Notes: generated from the sequence alone by a model not told the origin. Numbered from the stretch's first letter, positions 6,811-13,996 are shown. The stretch: 22,279 nucleotides of DNA from a virus (IMGVR_UViG_3300035698_016142:1-22279); one strand, 5' to 3'. A program made the numbers and translations.

Positions 6811-8005
6811 TCCACCACTCCATCAGTTCAACTTTTTTGTATGCCGGGATAAGTTTATCCTTCAGGCCCTTCAAGACCGTGGCCCGGCACCATTTATCCT
6901 TCTTCCACATTATACGATGGTAATTGTAGATTGGCTGTCTTCTCTCAAAGTTTGTGATCTTTGTGAAGTCCCAATCAGCACTGAGAATTGTGTTAATAAC
7001 GTGCTTCCACATCATTGTGATGACTGGTTCTGTGATATACAATGCCCGGAGTCTCTCTATTTCAGTCGAGAGCATGGGTTTCCGGTCATCTGGGACCATG
7101 TTATCAGCCAAGTGCATTGTGTACTCCTCCCATGTCTTAAACATGTAGGGGAGCTCCTTGGGACTGGCGAAGGAGAAGCGGGATACCTGATTGATGGTAT
7201 TCGCCCCGGGGATCTTATGAGCTACCTTCAACCATGTCTCTGGTTCTATCTCCTGAATGAACTGCAGGATCTGAATGGCGGTCTCATGGTGGACATTGGA
7301 AACCCGCATATCCTTCACCTGAAAACCATATTGATACATTTTATCATAAACCTTGTTGTACTTCCACTGGTTATCATGGATGGCCTTCCAAATGTCTTCT
7401 ACTGCCCAATCATACAGTGGGTAAAAAGTGTAGAGGCCCTTCCGTGGATTCAGTTTTTTACCCCATGTAATTGCTTTGTAGGTTACCCCGGTGGTCAAGG
7501 ACACATATCGCTTGGGTGCCTCCTCTGCCCTCACTCCGGAGATATAGCAGGCATTCCCCTCTGGAAATTCATGGGCAAGGATGGGCAGGAATAATTCGTG
7601 GAATCTGTCTGTCCCGTAAACATTGGTTTTCCGGGAGAGGGGGTGCTTCCCATGGATCCAGTTTTCGTCATCCCCCTCTTTCCAACACTGTGCATACCTC
7701 TCAGTAGAGCTTGCATTATTGGTAATGACAATGGGCATCTGGAACCACATGGGGTCAATATCTGATTGGGTCAGAATATCAGTACAGTAGTTCACCGTTG
7801 ATTGCCATTCGGCCTCTTGGTCCAGCCACATGACTTTCAACGGCAGTCTCCCCCTCTCCCGGGCAACAATTAAAGTAAGCTGCAGAGTTACTGTCGAATC
7901 CTTTCCTCCGGAGAACCCCACCACCACATTGGGGAACTCATCAAACAGTCCCCGGATCCGGTCCAACGATTCTTCGAACACATTATTTTTGAGATATATT
8001 CTCAT
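6776..8005 (-). CDS. PAPS-reductase-like protein (IbrA/DndC type)
   Basis: This 409-residue protein carries the PP-loop motif SGGKDS (about 32-37) that binds and activates with ATP in PAPS reductases, DndC and related adenylating enzymes. Further matches to the phage IbrA/DUF3440 type are KVMWLDQEAEWQSTV, SGVRAEEAPKR, and FYPLYDWAVEDIWKAI, a block conserved in sulfotransfer enzymes. It lacks an obvious iron-sulfur Cys set like that of DndC. The ATG at 8005 was chosen; a TTG six bases upstream is closer to the ideal distance from AAGGA. The gene overlaps both neighbours. Likely chemistry is ATP-dependent activation, possibly with sulfur transfer. Whether the substrate is DNA, RNA or a small molecule cannot be read from the sequence. 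Confidence 0.8.
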   Translation of the reverse strand: MRIYLKNNVFEESLDRIRGLFDEFPNVVVGFSGGKDSTVTLQLTLIVARERGRLPLKVMWLDQEAEWQSTVNYCTDILTQSDIDPMWFQMPIVITNNASSTERYAQCWKEGDDENWIHGKHPLSRKTNVYGTDRFHELFLPILAHEFPEGNACYISGVRAEEAPKRYVSLTTGVTYKAITWGKKLNPRKGLYTFYPLYDWAVEDIWKAIHDNQWKYNKVYDKMYQYGFQVKDMRVSNVHHETAIQILQFIQEIEPETWLKVAHKIPGANTINQVSRFSFASPKELPYMFKTWEEYTMHLADNMVPDDRKPMLSTEIERLRALYITEPVITMMWKHVINTILSADWDFTKITNFERRQPIYNYHRIMWKKDKWCRATVLKGLKDKLIPAYKKVELMEWWNEYKSTDQGST

Positions 8006-8582
8006 GTTCAATCAGTTCCTTTATCACCCGAATGCACTTCCCATTATAATCAGACATCACAAATCTTTTTCCCTGCCTGAGAAATCGGAGTCCCGTGCCC
8101 CCAAACCCACAACAGAAGTCACCTACACATTTGTACTGCTTTGCAAGGGTGTTGATGACCTGTACTGTGGTGCGAAGAGACACAGGCTCCACTTGATAAT
8201 AATATGCCTTCACGGGATCCCCATTGAGTTCAAGATCACCAACATGATCTGCATGGACCATAGGAGCTTTCTTCATGTTGATAATAATGGCAGGTTTGCC
8301 AAGACGATGTATTTCAGAATCAATGGTAGAGAGAACATCCTTGTAACTGGACTCTATGCCTGACATTTCATTAAAGAATTTCATGCCGGGCCTGAAGGGA
8401 GGTTCTGCATACAGGAAGTCACATTGCTTGTATTCCTCTGGGAGACCTCTGGAAGCATCCCATTGAAAAGCTATGTTCCCCCGAAACTCATACCTGTCGA
8501 GTCCTTGAGCCTCACTTGTGCTAGACTCCTCCCGGGACCTCTTCAATGCCGAATGGTAGGGTAGGTGACAAACCGTTTTCAT
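7983..8582 (-). CDS. DNA methyltransferase-like protein with EPPF motif
   Basis: This 199-residue protein has the two key regions of an amino-methyltransferase in permuted order: a catalytic-type motif FLYAEPPF (about 56-63), then a SAM-binding motif GDFCCGFGGTGLRF (154-167) with the following SDYN (177-180). Active N6-adenine/N4-cytosine enzymes carry (D/N/S)PP(Y/F/W); here the first residue is glutamate, so base methylation may be lost or changed. It lacks a visible target-recognition domain and is small. Its ATG overlaps the stop of the glycosyltransferase-methyltransferase gene (GCATGA), so the two are coupled. It could be a divergent enzyme, a partner subunit, or a catalyst of another SAM-dependent step. 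Confidence 0.65.
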   Translation of the reverse strand: MKTVCHLPYHSALKRSREESSTSEAQGLDRYEFRGNIAFQWDASRGLPEEYKQCDFLYAEPPFRPGMKFFNEMSGIESSYKDVLSTIDSEIHRLGKPAIIINMKKAPMVHADHVGDLELNGDPVKAYYYQVEPVSLRTTVQVINTLAKQYKCVGDFCCGFGGTGLRFLRQGKRFVMSDYNGKCIRVIKELIEHENISQK

Positions 8583-9844
8583 GCCGGGGCCCTTACTTCC
8601 TCAATAACCATCTTTTTCTTCTCCGCCCATCCAAGCAGCTTCGACAGTTTATTGGGATTCAACTCTATTCCGTGGCAGACCATTCCGGCTGTCACGGCCT
8701 CCCGGAAGAACTCTCCAATACCCACAAAAGGATCACAATAATTCTTGAAACCTGCCTCTGCCAAATACTGAATATATGCCCGGGTGAATATTTTCCCCTT
8801 CGAACAATCTATGTCTGCCGGAGGTATAGCCATTCCCCCGAAAGATCCAACCCAGATACTATATGGAATCCCCTTACCATAATAGGATTCAAACACCTTG
8901 CCCTCTATGCCGCCCTCCGACACCAAAGCTTTCTGGAGTTGGGGAAAGCAGGGGTTTCCAAATTCTACCACCATATGTGCCTTCGGAAAGTGTTGCTTTA
9001 ATCGGGAGACAATACGGGGAATCATTTTATCAATATCAATCTTGGTGTCATAACCGGCGTGTTTGTAGAAGGAGGAGGCAATAGCAGAATTCCATGGGGG
9101 ATCCGTATATACACAATCTATTTCCCGTCCATTGAATAACTCTGAAAGATCATCCTCTGTACAGTCTCCACACATGATTCTGTGCTTCCTGTCTATCTGC
9201 CAAATACTTCCACGACCAAGACCATACTTGTTTTTTCCACCATACCACTCCCTATGTTCTTTCTTCTCTGTAGTTGCCCCGGGGACCTCCCCATAATGTT
9301 CAATGTAAGATTGGCTTTGTCGATTCCGTGGCCGAGGTCCCAATAACGATTTTTCATGGGCATGTTGAACCAGTGAGGGGATTGCCATCAGGTATGGAAT
9401 GCGATACTTCCTGAAAAAGTCTTGCATCAGATAATCGTCTGCAGTTCTCTTTTCGTGTGTCTGTCCCTCTGTGTCTATCCACACCCGGGCATACTTCCGA
9501 AGGGACTCCATCAAATACCCGGGAAGGTAAACACATTGCATCCACAAAAAGGAACTGGCAGGCATCATTTTTTCTTCCTGCACCTTCTGACAGAACCCAC
9601 GAATAACCCGCTTCGTATGTTCCTTCTCATAGGCCCTACATCTGTCAAGGAAATCTGATGGAAGAATAACATCGTCCTGCAGTCTCCAATGTCCCCCTTC
9701 CATCTGTAGGGTGTCCCAAAAGGTTTCCCAGAACTCCCCCCGGGGTCGTGCGCAAACTGTGACATCCTGCCCGGCCAGTCCCTCCAACATCTGTTCCCGG
9801 AGTACAAGACGTTCCCCCTCTGTCGCATGGATGACAAATTTCAA
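8579..9844 (-). CDS. Glycosyltransferase-DNA methyltransferase fusion
   Basis: This 421-residue protein is composed of two parts. Residues about 1-185 resemble phage GT-A glycosyltransferase-like proteins: HWRLQDDVILPSDF (52-65, with the metal-type DD), SSFLWMQCVYLPGYL (97-111) and PSLVQHAHEKSLLG (156-169). Residues about 205-421 form a beta-type amino-methyltransferase: SIWQIDRKHRIMCGDC (213-228), VYTDPPW (245-251, catalytic motif IV) and YCDPFVGIGEFF (369-380, SAM motif I), then GIELNPNK. The TTG at 9844 is chosen as start because it overlaps the upstream TGA and has GAGGAGA seven bases before it. The MT half resembles that of ParB-methyltransferase fusions; here ParB is a separate gene two loci upstream and a glycosyltransferase-like domain takes its place. 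Likely acts on phage DNA, and the fusion suggests more than simple methylation. Confidence 0.72.
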   Translation of the reverse strand: MKFVIHATEGERLVLREQMLEGLAGQDVTVCARPRGEFWETFWDTLQMEGGHWRLQDDVILPSDFLDRCRAYEKEHTKRVIRGFCQKVQEEKMMPASSFLWMQCVYLPGYLMESLRKYARVWIDTEGQTHEKRTADDYLMQDFFRKYRIPYLMAIPSLVQHAHEKSLLGPRPRNRQSQSYIEHYGEVPGATTEKKEHREWYGGKNKYGLGRGSIWQIDRKHRIMCGDCTEDDLSELFNGREIDCVYTDPPWNSAIASSFYKHAGYDTKIDIDKMIPRIVSRLKQHFPKAHMVVEFGNPCFPQLQKALVSEGGIEGKVFESYYGKGIPYSIWVGSFGGMAIPPADIDCSKGKIFTRAYIQYLAEAGFKNYCDPFVGIGEFFREAVTAGMVCHGIELNPNKLSKLLGWAEKKKMVIEEVRAPA

Positions 9845-10128
9845 AATGGTTTCTCCTCTGCCTTGTTTATTAAAATGGTATCCCGAACACGGTCCCCCAT
9901 GGTCCAATACTTCCAACCGTTGTAATATAGATAAATAAAGGTCCTGCTGTAGAACCTCTCTTCAACACCATTCGCCCGGATGTATCGGACAACATCCCGG
10001 AAATCTTTTGGATCGTCCCAAGTATCTCTGAGGGTGTACCAATGTGGTGTCTGTGGCATGGACTTTGCAAACTTATATGTAGCACCCGTGAGATTCTGGA
10101 GAAGCTTATCCTTCAAGCTCAAATTCAT
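9841..10128 (-). CDS. Conserved phage protein of unknown function, 95 aa
   Basis: This small protein is rich in aromatic residues: TPHWYTLRDTW, FRDVVRYIRANGVEERFYSRT, and YLYYNGWKYWTMG, followed by TILINKAEEK. I recall this pattern as an N-terminal module on some phage SAM-dependent methyltransferases; here it stands alone just upstream of a methyltransferase gene, with a four-base overlap. The start taken is the ATG at 10128, with GGAG upstream; a GTG at 10134 is also possible. It may recognise the same substrate as the enzymes that follow. This is inference. Confidence 0.6.
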   Translation of the reverse strand: MNLSLKDKLLQNLTGATYKFAKSMPQTPHWYTLRDTWDDPKDFRDVVRYIRANGVEERFYSRTFIYLYYNGWKYWTMGDRVRDTILINKAEEKPF

Positions 10129-10663
10129 GTCCACACTCCGGGCAAATGGCTTCCATCTTTTCCCTGTTACGGTCCATGTTGTCCGCCATATCTGCAGCCT
10201 TCTTATTTATGTCCTCATCTGATACATTGGAATCATCAAAATCAGGATTGTCATTGGGGGAGAATCCACCTAATGATGCAAAGTCTGTGGGGTCGAAGCC
10301 AAGAGTCTCCAGTTCTGGTATCTCCCATTCAGTGCCAAGAACATCGAAGTCCCATTCACCGGCCATACCATCTGGGGCATTGTCAACAAGAATAAATCTT
10401 TTTTTCTGTTCCTCACTCAAATCCTTTGCCCGGACTGCCCAATCATAGGGGATCTTCCTCTTCTCCAGAAGTAGGCAAGCATGATACCTCTGAGTGCCCC
10501 CGAGAATCAGATTGGTCTCATCTATTACGATGGGACGAAGGACCATGAATTGCGGATCCCTCTCTATGGAAGCGGCAAGCTTCTCCAATTTAGCCTGAGT
10601 GATCCTCCGAGGGTTTTTCTCATTGACCCTCAAGTCCTCTAACTTCCAACTACGTTTTGCCAT
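10106..10663 (-). CDS. ParB-like nuclease-domain protein with C-terminal zinc site
   Basis: This 185-residue protein begins MAKRSWKLEDLRVNEKNPRR, the usual opening of ParB-like domains, followed by the box LGGTQRYHACLLL (about 54-66) and SEEQKKRFILVDN (83-95). The segment after that (GEWDFDVLGTEWE ... LETLGFDP) matches the linker found between ParB and methyltransferase domains in phage fusion enzymes. It ends with a single zinc-type pair, CPECGHEFE (174-182). The ATG at 10663 is chosen because GAGAGGA lies before it, and a promoter lies upstream. It is the first gene of the minus-strand operon. A role in targeting or regulating the following modification enzymes is inferred. Confidence 0.78.
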   Translation of the reverse strand: MAKRSWKLEDLRVNEKNPRRITQAKLEKLAASIERDPQFMVLRPIVIDETNLILGGTQRYHACLLLEKRKIPYDWAVRAKDLSEEQKKRFILVDNAPDGMAGEWDFDVLGTEWEIPELETLGFDPTDFASLGGFSPNDNPDFDDSNVSDEDINKKAADMADNMDRNREKMEAICPECGHEFELEG

Positions 10664-10704
10664 GATAATCCTCTCTGTCCTCAGAAAAAGTGTTCGCCAA
10701 AAGA

Positions 10705-10732
10705 AATATACAAAATAAATCGGGATAGTCAA
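10705..10732 (-). promoter_or_regulatory. Sigma70-type promoter for the minus-strand operon
   Basis: Reading the minus strand, TTGACT (10732-10727) is separated by 16 bases from TATATT (10710-10705). Transcription would start near 10698, giving a leader of about 35 bases to the ParB-like gene. The sequence is AT-rich and lies back to back with the plus-strand promoter. Confidence 0.6.
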
Positions 10733-10751
10733 TTACCTTTTAATTTTCTTG

Positions 10752-10885
10752 AACCGACTATATAGTAGGAGTATAACCCTGCAGTAACTCATTGCTGTAT
10801 TTCATCAGCTTAAAATAAAGTGAAAATAAATTTCATTTTGTTATTGACAAACATTAACCGACGATATATAGTATGAGTATAACCC
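10752..10885 (+). repeat. Direct repeat pair in the divergent control region
   Basis: Two copies of AACCGAC, a 2- or 4-base spacer, then TATAGTA(G/T)GAGTATAACCC occur at 10752-10779 and 10856-10885. The right copy covers the -10 box and start region of a strong promoter. The left copy has the same TATAGT but no good -35 box 16-18 bases upstream. This suggests an operator shared by both sites or a second, weak or activator-dependent promoter. The rest of the 254-base intergenic region is AT-rich and shows nothing else clear. Confidence 0.6.
10844..10872 (+). promoter_or_regulatory. Strong sigma70-type promoter, first plus-strand unit
   Basis: A consensus TTGACA (10844-10849), a 17-base spacer and TATAGT (10867-10872, one mismatch to TATAAT). 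The start point would be near 10879 and the first gene begins at 10918 after AGGAGAAACAAAA. The same spacing and leader appear at the second plus-strand promoter. Confidence 0.8.
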
Positions 10886-10917
10886 ATATGGTATGGGGGA
10901 ACACAGGAGAAACAAAA

Positions 10918-11190
10918 ATGGGAACTGCAGAAATCAAAGTCCGTATAACCGACGAAACTGAAGGGGATGAAATAATGGAAGCTTTTGGAACCTACGGATA
11001 TGCCCTGCAACACGGTCCAGATACAAGACACCTCATATGCTCAGAAAAATTTAAGCTTCTCCGAAATGCCAAGGCCAAGGTGGACAGTCTCCCGGAGGGA
11101 AGGGCATTCCGTCTGTGGAGGCTCCTGACAGATGGCAAGGAGTTTAGCACACTGTTTGACGGCGGAACCATTTCGGAACGTATTGTTTAG
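10918..11190 (+). CDS. Hypothetical early protein, 90 aa
   Basis: I do not recognise this small soluble protein. It begins MGTAEIKVRITDETEGDEIM and contains a mixed alpha/beta pattern, with a basic middle (KFKLLRNAKAKVD). The ATG at 10918 is chosen over the upstream in-frame ATG at 10873 because AGGAGA lies at the right distance and the upstream one would fall in the promoter start region. It is the first gene behind the strong promoter, so it is likely expressed right after infection. Confidence 0.65.
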   Translation: MGTAEIKVRITDETEGDEIMEAFGTYGYALQHGPDTRHLICSEKFKLLRNAKAKVDSLPEGRAFRLWRLLTDGKEFSTLFDGGTISERIV

Positions 11191-11203
11191 AGGAGAATTA
11201 AGA

Positions 11204-11440
11204 ATGATACCAAAAGGCATTGAAGTGAAGAGGTGTTGGGCGTGGCATTACTGGTATGAAGGTCCCCGGCGTTGGGTGGCTGAATATCAAAATAAGGATA
11301 GGGAAACAGTAGGATCCAAGCTATATGGCTTCTGTGAAATCGATCTGGTATTCCGGATGGGGCAATCACAGAAAAGATACACACAGCTTGGGCTTGAAAT
11401 GAAAAAAGAAGTGAAAGATGGTATGGATGGTAGAAAGTAA
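11204..11440 (+). CDS. Hypothetical early protein, 78 aa
   Basis: This small protein is rich in tryptophan and tyrosine near its N-terminus (CWAWHYWYEGPRRWVAEY) and basic at its C-terminus. No family is recognised. The ATG at 11204 is set by AGGAG eight bases upstream, placed right after the stop of the previous gene. It shares the first plus-strand transcript. Confidence 0.6.
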   Translation: MIPKGIEVKRCWAWHYWYEGPRRWVAEYQNKDRETVGSKLYGFCEIDLVFRMGQSQKRYTQLGLEMKKEVKDGMDGRK

Positions 11441-11474
11441 ATCACGTTTTTTTGAGGAAGCGAAGGGGAGTATT

Positions 11475-12197
11475 ATGATTCAAGTATATGGAGCAAATAC
11501 CACAAGAGCGGATCTGAAAGAAGTTGTCATGGAAAGACCTGATACTGCCGGGCGTTACTGGATGGGGGTTCCACACCATGATCTGATTGAAACCATTGAG
11601 GAGTCCGCCCGGACCCGTGGTTGGGAAGTCACCGACGAAAAGTATGCTCTGAGCAACGACCGGGCAGACTTGGCCGGTGCCCTCTCCCTCCACATCCCGG
11701 AGACCGATGCACCAGAGGGGCAAACATTCTCTCTGGGGTTCCTTACATCCAATGCAATGCGCCGGGCCTTGAAGATGGTAGCAGGTACTGAGATCCGGGT
11801 TTGTAACAATGGAATGGCAACAGGTGAGATTGTGCTGAACCGCCGTCACACTTCCGGTCTGAGCCTCTTTGATGAAGTAGATGATGCTATGGACATCTAC
11901 GGGGACAAGATTCGTGAGGTGCCCGGCATTGTGGCAGGATGGAAGGACAGGGAACTCTCCCGGAATGATGTGGACAATATTCTCATGAAGACTGGTGAAG
12001 AATTGATTCTGCCATGGTCCCGGGTGGGCAAGGTCCTGAATGAATACAAGAACCCAACCTTTGCAGAGCACAACGAACCGACATCATGGGGGCTCTTGAA
12101 TGCCTTCACTTATATTGCACAGAAGCAACCTCCTCTGAGCCAACTGGATTGCCTCTGCCATTTCAAAAATCTGCTGCCTGCTGCTGCCGTCAACTGA
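11475..12197 (+). CDS. DUF932-like protein
   Basis: This 240-residue protein resembles the DUF932 family of phage and plasmid proteins, best seen in the block FSLGFLTSNAMRRALKMVAG with VCNNGMATGE after it (about residues 87-119). The upstream segment contains the usual N-terminal region with LSNDRADLAGALSLHIPE. The molecular role of the family is unknown. The start is the ATG at 11475, preceded by AAGGGGAG; an in-frame start at 11418 would overlap the previous gene. It is the last gene before a pair of hairpins, so it closes the first plus-strand unit. Confidence 0.6.
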   Translation: MIQVYGANTTRADLKEVVMERPDTAGRYWMGVPHHDLIETIEESARTRGWEVTDEKYALSNDRADLAGALSLHIPETDAPEGQTFSLGFLTSNAMRRALKMVAGTEIRVCNNGMATGEIVLNRRHTSGLSLFDEVDDAMDIYGDKIREVPGIVAGWKDRELSRNDVDNILMKTGEELILPWSRVGKVLNEYKNPTFAEHNEPTSWGLLNAFTYIAQKQPPLSQLDCLCHFKNLLPAAAVN

Positions 12198-12199
12198 CT

Positions 12200-12254
12200 C
12201 CGGCTTGTTGTATATATACCACAAGGCCGGGGGGTCAAATCCCCGGTCTTATTT
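12200..12254 (+). terminator. Tandem hairpins, probable terminator
   Basis: Three bases after the DUF932-like stop, CCGGCTTGT can pair with ACAAGGCCGG (one bulged C). A second stem CCGGGG (12227-12232) and CCCCGG (12241-12246), with an 8-base loop, is followed by TCTTATTT. The stems share the bases at 12227-12230, so they cannot form fully at once. The weakly U-rich tail supports termination of the first plus-strand unit, just upstream of a new promoter. Confidence 0.6.
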
Positions 12255-12293
12255 CCACTTTAAAACTTTTTCATATTTTTTTTGAAAAAGTTA

Positions 12294-12322
12294 TTGACAA
12301 AGCATATGCAGTATGTTATAGT
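12294..12322 (+). promoter_or_regulatory. Strong sigma70-type promoter, second plus-strand unit
   Basis: TTGACA (12294-12299), a 17-base spacer and TATAGT (12317-12322). The gene at 12365 follows after a leader ending GAGGAGAAACAAAAATGG, identical over its last 17 bases to the leader of the first plus-strand gene. The two promoters share TTATTGACAAA and the same -10 box, though the spacer sequence differs. Confidence 0.8.
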
Positions 12323-12364
12323 CTCAATAGCTGGAATAAGCCGGCACACTGAGGAGAAACAAAA

Positions 12365-12652
12365 ATGGCAAAGATACTGAAAACAATTCAAGAAAATGTT
12401 TATACCGGGGATAGCGTCCGGGTGGATTATACCATGATAAAAGAGAGCCGGGGAATTCTGAAACGCTTTGTGGTTTTCTTCCACGGAAAATTTATCACAG
12501 ATTGCTATAAGGTGGAGGATGCTATATCCAAGGCAAAGAAATATGAGGGCAGGCCCATGAGTTTTTTAGATGAGCAGTGGAGCACCTTGTTCTCGGATCT
12601 CTCCGCCGCAGAGGGTCGCATACGGGCATCTTGTAAAAAATGTTCTTGCTAA
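12365..12652 (+). CDS. Hypothetical early protein, 95 aa
   Basis: This small protein begins MAKILKTIQENVYTGDSV and contains a beta-rich block (RFVVFFHGKFITDCY), then a helical part. It ends in a cysteine cluster (CKKCSC) that could bind metal. The family is not recognised. It is the first gene behind the second plus-strand promoter, with an AGGAGA site, so it is likely early. Confidence 0.65.
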   Translation: MAKILKTIQENVYTGDSVRVDYTMIKESRGILKRFVVFFHGKFITDCYKVEDAISKAKKYEGRPMSFLDEQWSTLFSDLSAAEGRIRASCKKCSC

Positions 12653-12684
12653 TTTTTTTAACCCATTTTCTGAGGAGATTTAGA

Positions 12685-13002
12685 ATGCCCACAAATATGA
12701 CAAGGGAAGATATGGTACTGAGGGATCTGGAAGGTAAGTACACAGTTTTCATTTCAATGGCCCAACCATATAACGGCCATGTGAATCCGGTTTTCTGCCA
12801 AGGACCTTATGAAGGCATGACTCTCCGGGATGCTGCCCGGAAGCATATCGAAATGGAAAACGCTTCAGCCCAAACCATCGGTGAACTGCTGGAGAAATAC
12901 AGCAAGTACAAAAAACTCTGGGCATACCACGGAAATGATGAATCCAGTTTTGATGACTGGTTCCGGAATCAGGTCCTCCACGCAAGAAAGGAAGTGGCAT
13001 AA
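12685..13002 (+). CDS. Hypothetical protein, 105 aa
   Basis: An acidic to neutral protein starting MPTNMTREDMVLRDLEGKY and containing PYEGMTLRDAARKHIEME and a C-terminal aromatic segment (LWAYHGNDESSFDDWF). I do not recognise it. The ATG at 12685 is set by TGAGGAG upstream. Its stop overlaps the next start by one base (TAATG), so the two genes are coupled. Confidence 0.6.
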   Translation: MPTNMTREDMVLRDLEGKYTVFISMAQPYNGHVNPVFCQGPYEGMTLRDAARKHIEMENASAQTIGELLEKYSKYKKLWAYHGNDESSFDDWFRNQVLHARKEVA

Positions 13003-13388
13003 TGAGTGCAATGACAGAAATCTTTGGCAAACCTATCTCCACATACACCCGGGTAGAAGCGATTGCAGACGGCTTTCTTGTGGACCTCACAGAATGGGCA
13101 AATGAGTCTGGGAACTTTACTCTCCCGGTGGCAGTGACCTCCTCAGTATGGGCAGACATTGAAAACATCCCGGCAAGTAAAAAAGGCTGGCAAGATGTTA
13201 GGGGCCGGGCGCATGACTTGTTCTGGATGGCCTATCTTGCAGTGAGAAATAACAGCCACAAAACAGAATTATATTTTAAGTTTATTATGCACGTTGGCCG
13301 CTCAACTTATCAGACCTATAAAGTAGTTATGGCCTGTGATGATACCGGCGCACCTTCAATCACAATCATGCAAACAAACGAAGACTGA
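13002..13388 (+). CDS. DUF6573-like protein
   Basis: This 128-residue protein fits a family seen in phages and plasmids (DUF6573): the opening ISTYTRVEAIADGFLVDLTE, then LPVAVTSSVWADIE, then a block DVRGRAHDLFWMAYLAVR (about 65-82), and a C-terminal DDTGAPSITIMQTNED. The family's role is unknown. The assignment rests on my recall of that pattern. Confidence 0.6.
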   Translation: MSAMTEIFGKPISTYTRVEAIADGFLVDLTEWANESGNFTLPVAVTSSVWADIENIPASKKGWQDVRGRAHDLFWMAYLAVRNNSHKTELYFKFIMHVGRSTYQTYKVVMACDDTGAPSITIMQTNED

Positions 13389-13450
13389 AAAAAGAAATCA
13401 TTTCACTTGCCAAGAGGCATGTGATGGCCTATTATCTGAGGAGCAAAACC

Positions 13451-13996
13451 ATGGCGGGATTCAATCTGGATCAAAAGAAAGTCTCTAAAACAAGTAATTT
13501 CATAGCTGCAAATCGGGAATGGGTGACGAATACTCACTACATTCTTAAAAGAGAATTCTGGCTGAAAACAGTGAAAGCCAAGGCAAATATCATGGCACTT
13601 ATCCAACACATTCCTGAAAAAACTGTCCACGTATTTATGGATGGAAAGTTGGATCCTGATAATACTAGAATGCCTGACTGTGAACAAGTACTCCGGGGAA
13701 TGACCTTCTGGGAAGATGAACCAAATGCCCTATATAAAACAGGTGTAATTTTTAACCCCGAAGAGAAATTCTACATCACTCTCCTACAAACACCGGAAGG
13801 CAAATCCCTTTGGGTGGACTGCAATTACATTCCCTTGCTGAAACTGCCTGAAACCATTCTGCTGGAGAAGTCTGGAACTACATTGGCCCTCTACCACAAG
13901 GCAGAGATGGTTGGGGTCCTGTCTGGGGTAATGTTGGAAGATGCTACAAAGACAAAGTGTATTGAAAAGGCTATTTTTGAAAGTACAAACTCTTAG
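13451..13996 (+). CDS. Hypothetical protein, 181 aa
   Basis: I do not recognise this protein. It begins MAGFNLDQKKVSKTSNFIAA and has a basic helical N-terminal part (REFWLKTVKAKANIM) and a beta-rich C-terminal half. The ATG at 13451 is chosen because GAGGAG lies at the right spacing; GTG and ATG codons at 13421-13426 in the same frame are weaker alternatives. The 62 bases between it and the previous gene show nothing clear. It lies just before the sigma-like gene, so it is likely early. Confidence 0.6.
   Translation: MAGFNLDQKKVSKTSNFIAANREWVTNTHYILKREFWLKTVKAKANIMALIQHIPEKTVHVFMDGKLDPDNTRMPDCEQVLRGMTFWEDEPNALYKTGVIFNPEEKFYITLLQTPEGKSLWVDCNYIPLLKLPETILLEKSGTTLALYHKAEMVGVLSGVMLEDATKTKCIEKAIFESTNS

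Noticed and set aside
6674-7594. Long plus-strand ORF opposite the PAPS-reductase-like gene
   Set aside because: It is antisense to a protein with clear motifs (SGGKDS and others), its translation has no recognisable domain, and no start signals fit. It is a shadow of the minus-strand codon bias.
8546-9001. Plus-strand ORF opposite the methyltransferase genes
   Set aside because: Overlaps two motif-supported minus-strand genes and lacks a ribosome-binding site or recognisable protein features.
11442-12071. Long minus-strand ORF opposite the DUF932-like gene
   Set aside because: Antisense to a gene with good start signal, family-like motifs and operon context. The sequence has no recognisable features.
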